A program made the translations under genes and the position numbers. Positions 23,397 to 32,682 of a stretch of DNA of 42,881 nt are shown one piece after another; positions within the stretch are counted from its first letter, which is position 1, and every line of letters starts with the position of its first letter. The notes beneath the pieces were generated by a model. The model made no database searches and was not told the DNA's origin. It worked only from the letters and a program-made list of their open reading frames with translations. Source of the DNA: Bacillota bacterium. Its GTDB lineage: Bacteria > Bacillota > Clostridia > Saccharofermentanales > UBA5734. The DNA lies in NCBI GenBank assembly GCA_029548445.1, contig JAKPNJ010000087.1, forward strand, positions 1 through 42,881, given 5' to 3'.

Positions 23397-25106
23397 TTAA
23401 TCCGTGACGGACTTGTACCAGTCGTTGACTTCCTTCGTGACCTGTTCGCCACCGTCCTTGAGCCAGTTGGCAACGAAGGCATCGAAGCCCGCCGCGTCCA
23501 CCTGCCCGTAGAGCATCTTGGTATAGGTCTCCAATTCGGCCTGGAACAACAGGGACCACTTCTCCGTCATGGTCACCGTGGGCGCGCCGGTGAAGGCATT
23601 CTGGGTCCTTTTGTCGGCCTCGGCCATGATGACCTTGGCCGCCATCCGGGTCTCCAGGGACCGCTCCACCGCCATCCGTTTCTCGAAGGGTGTCACAGGA
23701 TCGAGGCCATCCGCCAGCTTGATCAGGGCGTCGAAATAGCTGGACGGAATGCGGGCGGGATTGCCGGGCATCATGGTCAGGAAATTGAAGTAGGAGTAGT
23801 CATAATCAATCCCGTTTTCCTTGAGCTTGGTCTTGTCGTTGGTCGGGACGCCGTCGATGATCTCCCAGTCGTATCCCTGGGCGAACCCGTATTCGAACAC
23901 CCCGCCGACAGGGGGATTGGCATAGTTCTCCAGCAGGTAGTTATAGTACATCCAGTAGGCTTCCGGGTGTGCGAAGTCCTTGTTGATCAGCATCACGCCG
24001 TTGGCGGCGGTGATATCCATGGTCGCCCCCATCTTCCCGTCCGGGCCTGCGATCAGGCCGACCGGCACGACTTCGGCATCCGGGAATTCCGCCTTGACGC
24101 CGTTGCAGGGCCAGTCCATAACCCAGTTGCCGCCGCCGATGACGCCGGCTTTCCCCTGGACAAAGATCTGGGTGGCCGTAAATTCATCCCATGTCGCCAC
24201 GTCCTGGGGAATATACCCCTTGTCCATCCAGTCCTTGAGCTTCAGCAGCGCGTCCTTGGCGCCCGGCTGGATCGACCCGTACGCCAGGGAGCCATCGGGC
24301 ATGGGATTCCACTGCATGGGGACCGTCCCGTATGCACCGAAGAACCAGTCCATGGTGGACAGCCAGGTCTTGGCCCCGTTCTTGAACGAGAACGTAAAGG
24401 GGAAGACTTCCTCGGGCGTAAATCCGTCCGGATTCTCGTACTTGAATTTCTGCAAGACGACCTCCAGGTCGTCCACCGTTTTGGGGATGTCCAGGGAGAG
24501 CGCGTCGAGCCAGTCCTTACGGATCCACATAAGGGTGTCGGCGTTGTGGGCATACTCGAGAATCGGAATGCCGTAGGCGACCCCGTCCTTCATGAAGGGG
24601 TAGAAAATTTGCGGGTTGGCCTCGGCATGCTTCTTGTACTCGGTACCGGCGTACTTTTCATACGTCTCCATGATCGGCATGAACTTGCCGGATTCGATGA
24701 GCTGCCCTACCGTCACCGGATCCTGGGTATAGACCACCACGTCCGGCAGGGTTTCGTTGCTGGAGATCATAAGCTGCAGCTTGGTCCGGTAGCTGTCCGC
24801 ATCGGCGGGTTCCAGCACATATTCGATCCGGATGCCGAACTGGTCCAGGGCCCACCGGGTATGGGCGTTGTCGTTCAACGTGTCGTTGTACAGATAGACA
24901 GGGTCGCCGACCCGGGATACGGCGGTCATGGTGATGGGCGGATCGAACTTGCCCAGTTCGAAGGGCGACTTCTCCGCCGTGGTGGGGGTCGCTCCCGAGG
25001 TGGGGGCCGGGGTGTTCGTCGGTGTTGTGCCGCAGCCGGCCAGGATCCCCAGGATCATGGCGATGGACAGCACAAGGGTCGCGATGGTCTTGGCTCTGCG
25101 TGTCAT
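23397..25106 (-). CDS. Sugar ABC transporter substrate-binding lipoprotein (LipO/LplA-type)
   Basis: The 569-residue protein carries a lipoprotein signal (basic start, hydrophobic core, LGILAGC with C25 as the lipidated residue), a Thr/Pro spacer, and then a type 1 extracellular solute-binding fold with segments such as MWIRKDWLDAL, YAHNADT and AEANPQIFYP typical of the large binding proteins paired with LplB/LplC permeases. It captures an oligosaccharide outside the cell for the permeases encoded just upstream. I chose ATG 25106 because AAGGAGG lies 6 bases before it; the open frame extends upstream to 25157 without a site. It is the last gene of the operon, 109 bases after the second permease gene, a gap in which I saw no clear terminator. 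The sugar is unknown. Confidence 0.9.
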   Translation of the reverse strand: MTRRAKTIATLVLSIAMILGILAGCGTTPTNTPAPTSGATPTTAEKSPFELGKFDPPITMTAVSRVGDPVYLYNDTLNDNAHTRWALDQFGIRIEYVLEPADADSYRTKLQLMISSNETLPDVVVYTQDPVTVGQLIESGKFMPIMETYEKYAGTEYKKHAEANPQIFYPFMKDGVAYGIPILEYAHNADTLMWIRKDWLDALSLDIPKTVDDLEVVLQKFKYENPDGFTPEEVFPFTFSFKNGAKTWLSTMDWFFGAYGTVPMQWNPMPDGSLAYGSIQPGAKDALLKLKDWMDKGYIPQDVATWDEFTATQIFVQGKAGVIGGGNWVMDWPCNGVKAEFPDAEVVPVGLIAGPDGKMGATMDITAANGVMLINKDFAHPEAYWMYYNYLLENYANPPVGGVFEYGFAQGYDWEIIDGVPTNDKTKLKENGIDYDYSYFNFLTMMPGNPARIPSSYFDALIKLADGLDPVTPFEKRMAVERSLETRMAAKVIMAEADKRTQNAFTGAPTVTMTEKWSLLFQAELETYTKMLYGQVDAAGFDAFVANWLKDGGEQVTKEVNDWYKSVTD

Positions 25107-25215
25107 GTGTTTCCTCCTTGCATGTTTCGGTTTTGTGGTTTCGAATTCCTGGAGCAACGATGGCCGGAATCACCTCCCTGTCGTTCGGACCGCTTCCCTG
25201 CGGGGTGTGCGTCGA

Positions 25216-26088
25216 CTACTGCTTGACTGCGCCTAGGACGATGCCACTGATGAAATACCGCTGCAGGAACGGATAGACCAGCAGGACGGGGATGGCGCCG
25301 ATGAAGATTTGGGCGGCCTTGAGGGTTCGCTGGCTCAGCCGGGCCATGACCTCGGGACCGACAATCCGGAAGTCCTGCTGGACGATGATGGTCTGCAGGA
25401 CGGAGGCCAGGGGGAGTCGGTTCTTGTCGCCGATGTAGATCAGGCCGTCAAAGTAGGAATTCCAGTGGAAGACAATGGTGAAGAGGGACACTGTGGCGAT
25501 GGCCGGCAGGGATAGGGGAAGGTAGATCCGGAAGAAGGTTGCCAGGTGGCCGGCTCCGTCAATCAGGGAGGCCTCCTCCATCTCCCTGGGAAGGGAGCGG
25601 AAGAAGTTCAGCATCAGGATGATGTTGTAGGCGCTGGCCAGGGTCGGCAGGATCAGGGCCCAGAACCGGTTGATGAGTCCCAGCTTGACGATGAGCATAT
25701 AGGACGGGATCAGGCCGCCGCTGAACAGCATCGTGAAGATCATGAACCAGATGTAGACGTTGCGGCCGACGAGCGTCCGTTCATCCTTCGACAGGGCATA
25801 GGCAGCCATCAGGGTGATGAACATGGTCATGGCGGTCCCGACCGCGGCCCGAAGGACGGAGATGGTCAGGGCTCCGACGAAGAGGCGGCTGGAGAATGTC
25901 CGGAGGTAGGCCTCCGCGTTGAACCCGATGGGCCAGAAGGAGACGAGGCCGGCGTTGGCCGGGGCGCTGGCGCTGAAGGAGACCGCCAGGAGGTGCAGCA
26001 TCGGCAGCAGGCAGAGAAGGCCGACGGCAGCCATGAAGATCGAGTTGACCGCATTGAAGATTCGGTATCCGCGAGTCTTGTAGTACAT
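25216..26088 (-). CDS. Sugar ABC transporter permease (LplC-type)
   Basis: This 290-residue inner-membrane permease has six predicted helices and the ATPase-contact EAA loop as EASLIDGAGHLATFFRIYLP (about 164-183). It forms the translocation pore with the LplB-type partner encoded 15 bases upstream. The start follows AGGAGG by 6 bases. No ATP-binding subunit is encoded nearby; in Bacillota a shared MsmX-type ATPase usually serves such permeases, so one is expected elsewhere in the genome. Substrate is likely the same glycan as that of the GH2 enzyme in the operon. Confidence 0.9.
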   Translation of the reverse strand: MYYKTRGYRIFNAVNSIFMAAVGLLCLLPMLHLLAVSFSASAPANAGLVSFWPIGFNAEAYLRTFSSRLFVGALTISVLRAAVGTAMTMFITLMAAYALSKDERTLVGRNVYIWFMIFTMLFSGGLIPSYMLIVKLGLINRFWALILPTLASAYNIILMLNFFRSLPREMEEASLIDGAGHLATFFRIYLPLSLPAIATVSLFTIVFHWNSYFDGLIYIGDKNRLPLASVLQTIIVQQDFRIVGPEVMARLSQRTLKAAQIFIGAIPVLLVYPFLQRYFISGIVLGAVKQ

Positions 26089-26103
26089 GGTGCGCCTCCT
26101 TTC

Positions 26104-27063
26104 TCAAAAAATCCGGTAATTGGTGAACCGGTACGCCAACCGATACGAAATCGTGATGAGGATCAGGCCGATGAAGGACTTGAACAGGCCTACCGCCGCC
26201 CCGAGGCTGTATTTGCCGGACAGGAGGCCAATGCGGTAGACAAAGGTGTCGATAATGTCGGCTTTCTCATACACCATGGGGTTGTACAGGTTGAAAACCT
26301 GGTCGAAGTTGGCGTTCAGGAGGCCGCCCAGGGCCAGGGTGGCGACCACGACCGTGATGGGCACCAGGGACGGGATGGTGATGTGGAGGGTTTGGCGGAA
26401 TCGATTGGCACCATCGATTTCCGCCGACTCGTACAGGTCGGGGCTGACCGTGGTGAGCGCCGCGAGATACAGGATCGTGTTGAACCCGAAGCTCTTCCAG
26501 ACATCGCTGAAGATGACGGTCAGCCGGAACCAGAAGCCGTCTCCCAGAAACATGATCCGCTCCATGCCAAGACGAGCCATGACGGTGTTGACCAGTCCCT
26601 GGGTGGACAGCATGTCCAGGAGGATGCCGGCCAGGGTCACCCAGGACAGGAAATAGGGCAGGTAGACGATGGTCTGGACGGTCCGCTTGTAGCGCCGATT
26701 CCGGACTTCGTTCAGCAGGATGGCGAACCCGAAGGGTATGAGGATGTTCAGGACATACTTTGAAAGGGAGAAGACCAGGGTGTTTCGGAGAACCTTCAGG
26801 AAGTTGTCGTACCCGAAGAGAAAGCGAAATTGGTCCAGTCCCACCCAGGGGGAATTCAGGAAGCCGAGGCCGGGCTTGAAGTTCTGGAACGCCATGACGA
26901 TGCCCGCCATGGGCAGGTAACTGAAGATAAAGAACAGGATGACGGCCGGCCAGACCATCAGGTGCAGGACCCAGTTCCGGCGCAGGGAGGACAGGGCTGT
27001 CTCCCGGTTGCGCCTTCGGGCTCCCGCGTGCAATTTTCGATTTCGCCACATCCTTGTATTCAT
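26104..27063 (-). CDS. Sugar ABC transporter permease (LplB-type)
   Basis: The 319-residue permease has an Arg-rich cytoplasmic N-terminus, six membrane helices and the EAA loop YESAEIDGANRFRQTLHITI (about 220-239). I chose ATG 27063 because GGAGGAGAG precedes it and because it overlaps the upstream gene's stop as ATGA (27060-27063), a sign of translational coupling; the frame is open further upstream but lies inside the previous gene. It pairs with the LplC-type permease 15 bases downstream. Confidence 0.9.
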   Translation of the reverse strand: MNTRMWRNRKLHAGARRRNRETALSSLRRNWVLHLMVWPAVILFFIFSYLPMAGIVMAFQNFKPGLGFLNSPWVGLDQFRFLFGYDNFLKVLRNTLVFSLSKYVLNILIPFGFAILLNEVRNRRYKRTVQTIVYLPYFLSWVTLAGILLDMLSTQGLVNTVMARLGMERIMFLGDGFWFRLTVIFSDVWKSFGFNTILYLAALTTVSPDLYESAEIDGANRFRQTLHITIPSLVPITVVVATLALGGLLNANFDQVFNLYNPMVYEKADIIDTFVYRIGLLSGKYSLGAAVGLFKSFIGLILITISYRLAYRFTNYRIF

Positions 27064-28337
27064 ATCGACAGGCTCTCCTCCATGGCGATTCGGCACCATT
27101 CCACGGCATTGGCCGCAGAACCGCCCAGGGTGTGGTTGTCTTTCATGATGATTTCCATGCGATTGTGCCGGGCAGCGGCCAGGGTTTCCCGCAGGCGGGA
27201 GCGGATGGCGCCGAAATCGGGCGTCGGGGTTGCGAGGTAGGCGGGATTGGGCTTGTACGAGAAGATATACCTTTCTCCCAATCGCTCGGCCATCCCCGGG
27301 ACGCTGGCCCAAGGCGATACCGACACCCTGCGGAGGCGGGGAACCTGCAGGACGTGCTGCCACCGGGCGTCCAGGGGCTCACAGCAGCCATAGCAGTTCA
27401 GTCCGAACCGGTCCAGGACCGGCACCTGGTAAGGCAGGACAAACTCGGCGAACATCTCCGGGGATACGCAGGTCGTCTCCTGGCTCTCCCCAAATCCCCA
27501 CATGTCCCGAGTCCGGACATGGCCGGCAAAATCCGGGGCCGGCAATTCCCGGGACCATCCGAAGCCTCCGGATCCGACGTAGGTGCCGTCGTTGTTGAGG
27601 GCCAGGAGGTCTTGCTGCTCCAGCCGGTCCAGAAGGGACAGGGTCCCGTCCCGAAGAAAGGCCATCAACGAATGGAGCGAGTCGCTGTTGTCAAGAAAAT
27701 CATACAGAACCTGTGACAGGCCCCTGAGATTGACCAGGGTCCAGGTCATGCCCAGGGTCCACCACCAGGTACTGTGCCGCCGGACTTCCAGGATGTCCCC
27801 GAAGACCTCCCGGGCCAGGTCCAGCAAATCCCGGCTGTCGGCTTCGTCCACCTCGACCTGCGGGAACCGCAGGCGATCCATCATGGCATAGTCCGTGAGC
27901 GGCGCTTCCCACACATAGGAGCCCTGTTCATCATGCTGGATTTTCCGTTCCGAAAGTCCCCACCCGGTCAGCCGAGACACATGGGGAACCCTGAACACCG
28001 CCTCGATTACCTTGTCGTCCCGCATCCCCTCGGCCCAGAAGATCTCTTTCCTGAGCAGCATCTCCCAACTGCGCGCCATATCGCCCCGACAGGCGAGAAC
28101 GGACTCGGGCAGGATCTCGGTCCATCCGTGCTCCGGATCGCAGAAGACCACGGGACGTGTGGCTTTCAGCTCGTTGTGGTCCAGCCACAGCTGGCGCTTC
28201 TCCGCCTCAATGGGACGTTCGGACAACTCCCGGACCCGATGGGCCAGCTCCCGCAGAAGAACCCGGTCCGACGCCGCGATGCCCTCTTTCGCCGTCCATC
28301 CGTCCGATCCGATGCGCGAGGCAGAATGTGCGATCAT
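27060..28337 (-). CDS. Uroporphyrinogen decarboxylase-like (URO-D family) protein
   Basis: The 425-residue protein resembles the URO-D/cobalamin-methyltransferase-like TIM barrels found in Clostridia: FCDPEHGWTEILPE (65-78), GESQE (283-287), NCYGCCEPLD (314-323) and a late KDNHTLGG segment. Family members act in haem synthesis or transfer methyl groups through corrinoids; the cysteine-rich CYGCCE loop could bind zinc or another metal as in the methyltransferase branch. Its place inside a glycosidase/transport operon argues against haem synthesis and for processing a modified sugar or aglycone, for example a methyl ether; that is inference. I chose ATG 28337, 6 bases after AAGGAG; it overlaps the GH2 stop as ATGA and the next permease start likewise. 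Confidence 0.78.
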   Translation of the reverse strand: MIAHSASRIGSDGWTAKEGIAASDRVLLRELAHRVRELSERPIEAEKRQLWLDHNELKATRPVVFCDPEHGWTEILPESVLACRGDMARSWEMLLRKEIFWAEGMRDDKVIEAVFRVPHVSRLTGWGLSERKIQHDEQGSYVWEAPLTDYAMMDRLRFPQVEVDEADSRDLLDLAREVFGDILEVRRHSTWWWTLGMTWTLVNLRGLSQVLYDFLDNSDSLHSLMAFLRDGTLSLLDRLEQQDLLALNNDGTYVGSGGFGWSRELPAPDFAGHVRTRDMWGFGESQETTCVSPEMFAEFVLPYQVPVLDRFGLNCYGCCEPLDARWQHVLQVPRLRRVSVSPWASVPGMAERLGERYIFSYKPNPAYLATPTPDFGAIRSRLRETLAAARHNRMEIIMKDNHTLGGSAANAVEWCRIAMEESLSI

Positions 28338-31300
28338 GGGTCGCTCCTTCGAAGGATCGTTCGATCGAATTTCATGCGGCCCAGCCAGGCTGAAACGGAT
28401 TGCCGGCTGGCCGGGCGGAACCGGATTCCGATCCCGTCGCATCCTGCAAGCGGAGTCGGGAGAATCACTTCCGTCACCGGTGTTGGTTGGGGCGCAGGAT
28501 CCGTATCGGTCACAACGGATTGCAAATTGGCTGCATAGGAAACCGCCCGGACAGTCGAGGACCCGATACGCTCCGCTGTCCGGCCGTTCGGATCGAGTCG
28601 AAGTACCTCGACGATCCCGTCGGCCATGGCATGGAGCTCCATGAGGATCCGGTCTGCGACCAGGCCGGGGGCAAGCCCCCGGATCACGACAATCCGCTCG
28701 TTTTCAAGGGAGAGCCCTGGTGTCCCGTACCAGGAACCGACCTCCCAGGTCGTATGGACAGGCACCTCCACGGTGGAAGAGGACCGACCGGCCAGGGTTC
28801 GGGCCTGCAGGGCGATCCGATGGGGGCCGCAGGAAGGGACACGAACCAGGATCGTCCAGGGGATTCCGCCAAATACGACCTGTTCCCTGGACCACAGGCA
28901 GGTTCCGTCGTCATCGGACACCCGTGCTTCGAGGATGGCGGTCCGGTCGATGGTGCCGGAAATGGGAAGATCTCCGGCAGGCACTGTCTTTCCGAAGGAA
29001 GGTGGGTCCACATGGAGCACGGGAAATGCCTCACAGGGATCGGGACCATCGTTGGATGCGGCTTTTTCCGGAACCTCGAACACCATGGACCGCCTGGCCA
29101 GGGCCGGGCCGTCCGGTGTCTCCCGAATGCGGACGTCGATCCGATGCCGGCCTGGACGGCAATCCTTCGGGATGACCAGAGGGCATGGGATCGGCCCGAT
29201 CCGTTCGTCGTCCCCGTCGAAAGAGATCCAGGCGCTGGACCCGGACGGTGCGTCCTGGACCGAGATGGTCAGGACCGAACCTGGCAGCAGGAAGGTTGGC
29301 CGATCCATCCTCTCCGGCAGGTCAATGCGGGGGGCGGCCCATTCGCCGCGAATGGCGCACCGGACCATCCGGAAGAACAGCAGGTCGCTCAAGCCTGTAT
29401 CCTGGTCCACAGGATAGGCCGCATCCAGCAGGAGGACGCCGTTCCCGATCCGGATCAGGCCGATCAGGGTTCGAAGGTGGGTGTGTCGGGCCATCCAGGC
29501 TCCGAAGGAGGCGGTGGGGAAGCGGCTGGTGAAGGGCGAGAAGCCCGTTGGATCGGTTGGTACTTCCCATCCGGTGGTGCCGATGGTGCCGCCGGAGGGT
29601 AACGCCTCTGTGCCGACCAGGTAGTCCAGGTAGCCCCAACCATTTCCCTTCCAGCCGTCGGACTGGGGACAATCCCACGCATCCGGCGCCTGCTCGAGGA
29701 GGCCGAGGCGGGCCAGTTCGTTCCCCCAGGCCGGATTGAACCGCACAAGCAGGGTACTTCCGTCTTCCCGGACCCGGCGGATCGCGTCTTCCAGGATCTC
29801 CGGGGATGGCAGGTCCCCCATGAGGATCATATCCAGGCGCGCCAGGCCTGTCCGGAAGTCCGGCAGGTCGAGTCCCGCTTCGGACAGGGCGGCACGGGCG
29901 GCCTCCCACCCCGTTACGGCACCGGCCGCTCCGGCCAGGTCCGGCCGATAGGAAGCGCGGTTCCGGAGCAGCACCTGTTCGCCGCCCTCGGCCAGGATTT
30001 GACCCTCGCGATCTTCCAGCCTGGCTTCCAGGGTGGCGTGCCCTGCCTTCATCCAGTCGGGCATCGTCACGTCGAAGCGGTCCGCAATCTTCTGGCTGTA
30101 AACGGAACCGCCGACAACCGCCACATCCAGCGCATTTTCCAGGTTTCGGCAGCGCCCGTCTCCATCCCGGAGCCGGAATCGCAATCGATAGGCCCCGGCC
30201 GGAATGGCGCCCTCATGCAGGAGGTCGATCCGGAACGCGGCCGTCTGCCCCGCCCGAACCTCCCGAACGCCGTCCCTCCGGCGGATGGCAACCTGGACCG
30301 GGCGGTTCCAGTACGCCATGTCTCCAGCCGGCCCCTTCAGGTTGCGGGCTTCATCACACAGGGCCGAATCCCATTCATCGGGGCACATGGGCCCGTTGCT
30401 CCACCCGTTGATCGCATACCCGTCCGAGTGGTCGGACAACTGGATCTGTTGTCCCAGTCGCCCGTCCATGTACATGAGACCCCGGGCGGCCTGCCTCGAC
30501 AGGTCTTCCGGGACCGCAGCCATCCGGCTGCCGAAACAATCGGGCCGCATCCGCCGGTGGTAATCCGACAGGAGATTGCAGAGGGGCTGGTAGATCCGGT
30601 TGTCGTATCCCAGGCGGTCCGGCAGGTTGCGCTGCTGATCATGTCCCGTCGCTACCCAATTGGACGGGCCGGTATAACAGCCGGATTCGCCCCAATACCT
30701 TAGGCGGCTCCAGTCCTCGACCATGTGGCTTGTAAACACCTTGTGGTCGTCGAACCGGGCGGTATTTTCAACTTCATGGTGATCGAAAAAGTCATGGCGA
30801 ATCTCATTTTCATATGGACGGAGATGGGCAATGTCCTTCCCGTCGTGGGAGTGGGAGGAATTGATGACCAGGCGGGTGCCGTCCTCCCGATGGATGTCAC
30901 GAAGGGCCTCCTCGCGATGGGGATTCCAGGCATTGTCCTCGTTGGCCAGGCTATACCACAGAAGACTCGGGTGGTTGCGGTCCCGTCGAACCATCCGCCG
31001 GATCTTCTCGCGCATGAACGCCAGGCCGAGAGCGGTTGTCGACAGGTCCTCTCCCTGCTGGAAGTGGAAGGCCCCAGGTTCTTCATACAGGTACAGGCCC
31101 AGGGCATCGGCACATTCCAGCACCCGCGGTTCGCCCAATCGTCGATGGAAGTTGATGCCGTTGTGACCGGCGGCTCGTGCCGCCAGCACGCTTTTCAGCG
31201 CCTGTTCGGGCGTTGCGTAGTTGCCGCCGTCGGAATAGTAACCCCAGTCGATGGCGGATCGATGCCGAATCCGGACACCGTTGAGAAACAGGTTCGGCCG

Positions 31301-32308
31301 CCCAGCCTCCGGGCGAACCTCGACGGTCCGGAACCCAAACCGGGCGATAAATCGATCAAGGATATTGTCCGGACTGTTCGTCCGTTCCGGGGTATCGCCG
31401 AGGATCTCCAGAACCGCCCGGTACAGCACTGGCTGTTCCAGGGACCAGAGCCGGGCAGCCGGAACCGAGATGGAATGGGCCAGGGTCACCCCCCCGGATC
31501 GTTCGCCTCTTTCCCAGGCTTGTTCCGGGACTCCTTCCGTCCAGGTCTCCCGATAGATGTCCGCCCCACCGTCAACGGAGGAGACAACCAGATGGAAACG
31601 AAGGTTGTCCGTATCGGGACGGATGCCTTCCACCCGGACGACCAGGGTCAGGTTCCTTCCACCCGCCGGGAGTTCGTTGCGAATGAAAAGGTCCTCGATA
31701 TGCAGCGGGTTCATGACCTCCAGGGTTACATCGCCGCAGAGCCCGGTATAGTCGTGGCTGTTGGGAAGGACCTGGTCGTCCCATCGGACGAACCAGTAAT
31801 CTTCCCATCCCCGATTGCCGCCCACATTGGTGATCCGGACTGCGATCCGGTTCTCTGCCCCATACTTGAGAGCCCCCGACACATCGATGGAGAAGGGTGT
31901 TTCAGCAATCACGTCGTATCCGACCAGTCTCTCGTTGACGAAGACTTCTGTCCTGAGCCTGGCCTTTTCGAAACAGATCCGAACCAGGCGGCCAGCCCAT
32001 TCGGAAGGAATCTCCACATCTCTCCAAAACCAGCAGACACCCCGAAATGTTCCGTTGTTCCGGCCGTCGCCCAGATACTCCTCCACATTGGCCGGAACCG
32101 AAACAGCCAACCCTCGGTTTGCATCGAGTCCCGACCAACCGCAGGAAGGCGGATGGACCGGCAGTTCGTCAATTCGGAAGGTTCCCGGAAGATGCAACCG
32201 GTCGCGCTCATACTCCGCCGCCGAATCGACCCACAGGCGCCATCCCCGGCCGGATAGGGATCGGGAATCATGCGGCATGTCGACGGACATTCTCGTATCC
32301 AGTTTCAT
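28334..32308 (-). CDS. Large glycoside hydrolase family 2 enzyme
   Basis: This 1324-residue protein shows GH2 order: a jelly-roll sugar-binding domain (about 20-200, with FWRDVEIP and VNERLVGYDVIAETPFSIDV), an Ig-like domain, and a TIM barrel with HRSAIDWG, NGINFHRRLGEPRVLECADALGLYLYEEPG-type segments, acid/base N456-E457 in WYSLANE, and a likely nucleophile E541 in YWGESG. About 600 further residues form added beta-domains. No signal peptide is seen, so it acts in the cytoplasm on imported oligosaccharide. Exact specificity (galactosidase, glucuronidase or other) cannot be told. I chose ATG 32308, 8 bases after GGAGG. It is the first gene of the operon, behind the promoter at 32360-32389, and its stop overlaps the URO-D-like start. 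Confidence 0.88.
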   Translation of the reverse strand: MKLDTRMSVDMPHDSRSLSGRGWRLWVDSAAEYERDRLHLPGTFRIDELPVHPPSCGWSGLDANRGLAVSVPANVEEYLGDGRNNGTFRGVCWFWRDVEIPSEWAGRLVRICFEKARLRTEVFVNERLVGYDVIAETPFSIDVSGALKYGAENRIAVRITNVGGNRGWEDYWFVRWDDQVLPNSHDYTGLCGDVTLEVMNPLHIEDLFIRNELPAGGRNLTLVVRVEGIRPDTDNLRFHLVVSSVDGGADIYRETWTEGVPEQAWERGERSGGVTLAHSISVPAARLWSLEQPVLYRAVLEILGDTPERTNSPDNILDRFIARFGFRTVEVRPEAGRPNLFLNGVRIRHRSAIDWGYYSDGGNYATPEQALKSVLAARAAGHNGINFHRRLGEPRVLECADALGLYLYEEPGAFHFQQGEDLSTTALGLAFMREKIRRMVRRDRNHPSLLWYSLANEDNAWNPHREEALRDIHREDGTRLVINSSHSHDGKDIAHLRPYENEIRHDFFDHHEVENTARFDDHKVFTSHMVEDWSRLRYWGESGCYTGPSNWVATGHDQQRNLPDRLGYDNRIYQPLCNLLSDYHRRMRPDCFGSRMAAVPEDLSRQAARGLMYMDGRLGQQIQLSDHSDGYAINGWSNGPMCPDEWDSALCDEARNLKGPAGDMAYWNRPVQVAIRRRDGVREVRAGQTAAFRIDLLHEGAIPAGAYRLRFRLRDGDGRCRNLENALDVAVVGGSVYSQKIADRFDVTMPDWMKAGHATLEARLEDREGQILAEGGEQVLLRNRASYRPDLAGAAGAVTGWEAARAALSEAGLDLPDFRTGLARLDMILMGDLPSPEILEDAIRRVREDGSTLLVRFNPAWGNELARLGLLEQAPDAWDCPQSDGWKGNGWGYLDYLVGTEALPSGGTIGTTGWEVPTDPTGFSPFTSRFPTASFGAWMARHTHLRTLIGLIRIGNGVLLLDAAYPVDQDTGLSDLLFFRMVRCAIRGEWAAPRIDLPERMDRPTFLLPGSVLTISVQDAPSGSSAWISFDGDDERIGPIPCPLVIPKDCRPGRHRIDVRIRETPDGPALARRSMVFEVPEKAASNDGPDPCEAFPVLHVDPPSFGKTVPAGDLPISGTIDRTAILEARVSDDDGTCLWSREQVVFGGIPWTILVRVPSCGPHRIALQARTLAGRSSSTVEVPVHTTWEVGSWYGTPGLSLENERIVVIRGLAPGLVADRILMELHAMADGIVEVLRLDPNGRTAERIGSSTVRAVSYAANLQSVVTDTDPAPQPTPVTEVILPTPLAGCDGIGIRFRPASRQSVSAWLGRMKFDRTILRRSDP

Positions 32309-32359
32309 TCCGAGAGCCTCCGGGGAAGACGCTGATCGTGAAGAGCAGGCACACATGGA

Positions 32360-32389
32360 TCATAGCGCATTTGATTCTGGTTCGTCAAC
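32360..32389 (-). promoter_or_regulatory. Promoter of the GH2/transport operon
   Basis: On the reverse strand TTGACG (32384-32389) is followed after 18 bases by TATGAT (32360-32365). Transcription would start near 32353, about 45 bases before the GH2 ATG. The inverted repeat at 32393-32408 lies 3 bases upstream of the -35 box. Confidence 0.68.
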
Positions 32390-32392
32390 ATA

Positions 32393-32408
32393 GTTTTCTA
32401 ATAAACTT
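32393..32408. promoter_or_regulatory. Candidate ROK operator AGTTT-N6-AAACT
   Basis: A perfect inverted repeat AGTTT-N6-AAACT sits 3 bases from the -35 box of the GH2 promoter. ROK repressors such as XylR bind repeats with related TTAGTTT/AAACTAA halves, and a ROK gene is divergent at 32683. A second perfect 14-base palindrome, ATTCATATATGAAT, lies at 32452-32465 in the same region. Binding is inferred, not shown. Confidence 0.5.
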
Positions 32409-32614
32409 TTCTTATTCGCGCAACATCCTATTCATCCCTCTGGTTCAGACATTCATATATGAATTCTGCTTTATTGCACGATCGGCAAACGGCTGTCGAT
32501 TCGCATTATGCAGATGTTTTCCCCGGTGATCGTGAAGAACGCAAGCCTTTTACGCCATGGAAGGGTGATGCCGTTTGGAGATTTCTAGTTTGTCCATTCA
32601 GTTTGTCAACTCTA

Positions 32615-32642
32615 TTGCGTATATGGAGGACTATGATATAAT
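32615..32642 (+). promoter_or_regulatory. Promoter of the ROK regulator gene
   Basis: TTGCGT (32615-32620) is followed after 16 bases by a consensus TATAAT (32637-32642). Transcription would begin near 32649, directly at the inverted repeat GCAGGGA-N4-TCCCTGC (32651-32668), so a protein on that repeat, or the hairpin itself in the mRNA, could control the gene. The gap 32409-32614 shows nothing else clear beyond the palindrome at 32452. Confidence 0.6.
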
Positions 32643-32650
32643 CCAACCAT

Positions 32651-32668
32651 GCAGGGAGGCTTCCCTGC
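32651..32668. repeat. Inverted repeat between promoter and ROK start
   Basis: GCAGGGA (32651-32657) and TCCCTGC (32662-32668) are perfect 7-base arms around a 4-base loop. They lie right after the predicted transcription start and 4 bases before the ROK ribosome binding site GGAGG (32672-32676). This may be an autoregulatory operator or a short 5' hairpin. Confidence 0.5.
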
Positions 32669-32682
32669 CATGGAGGCGAATC

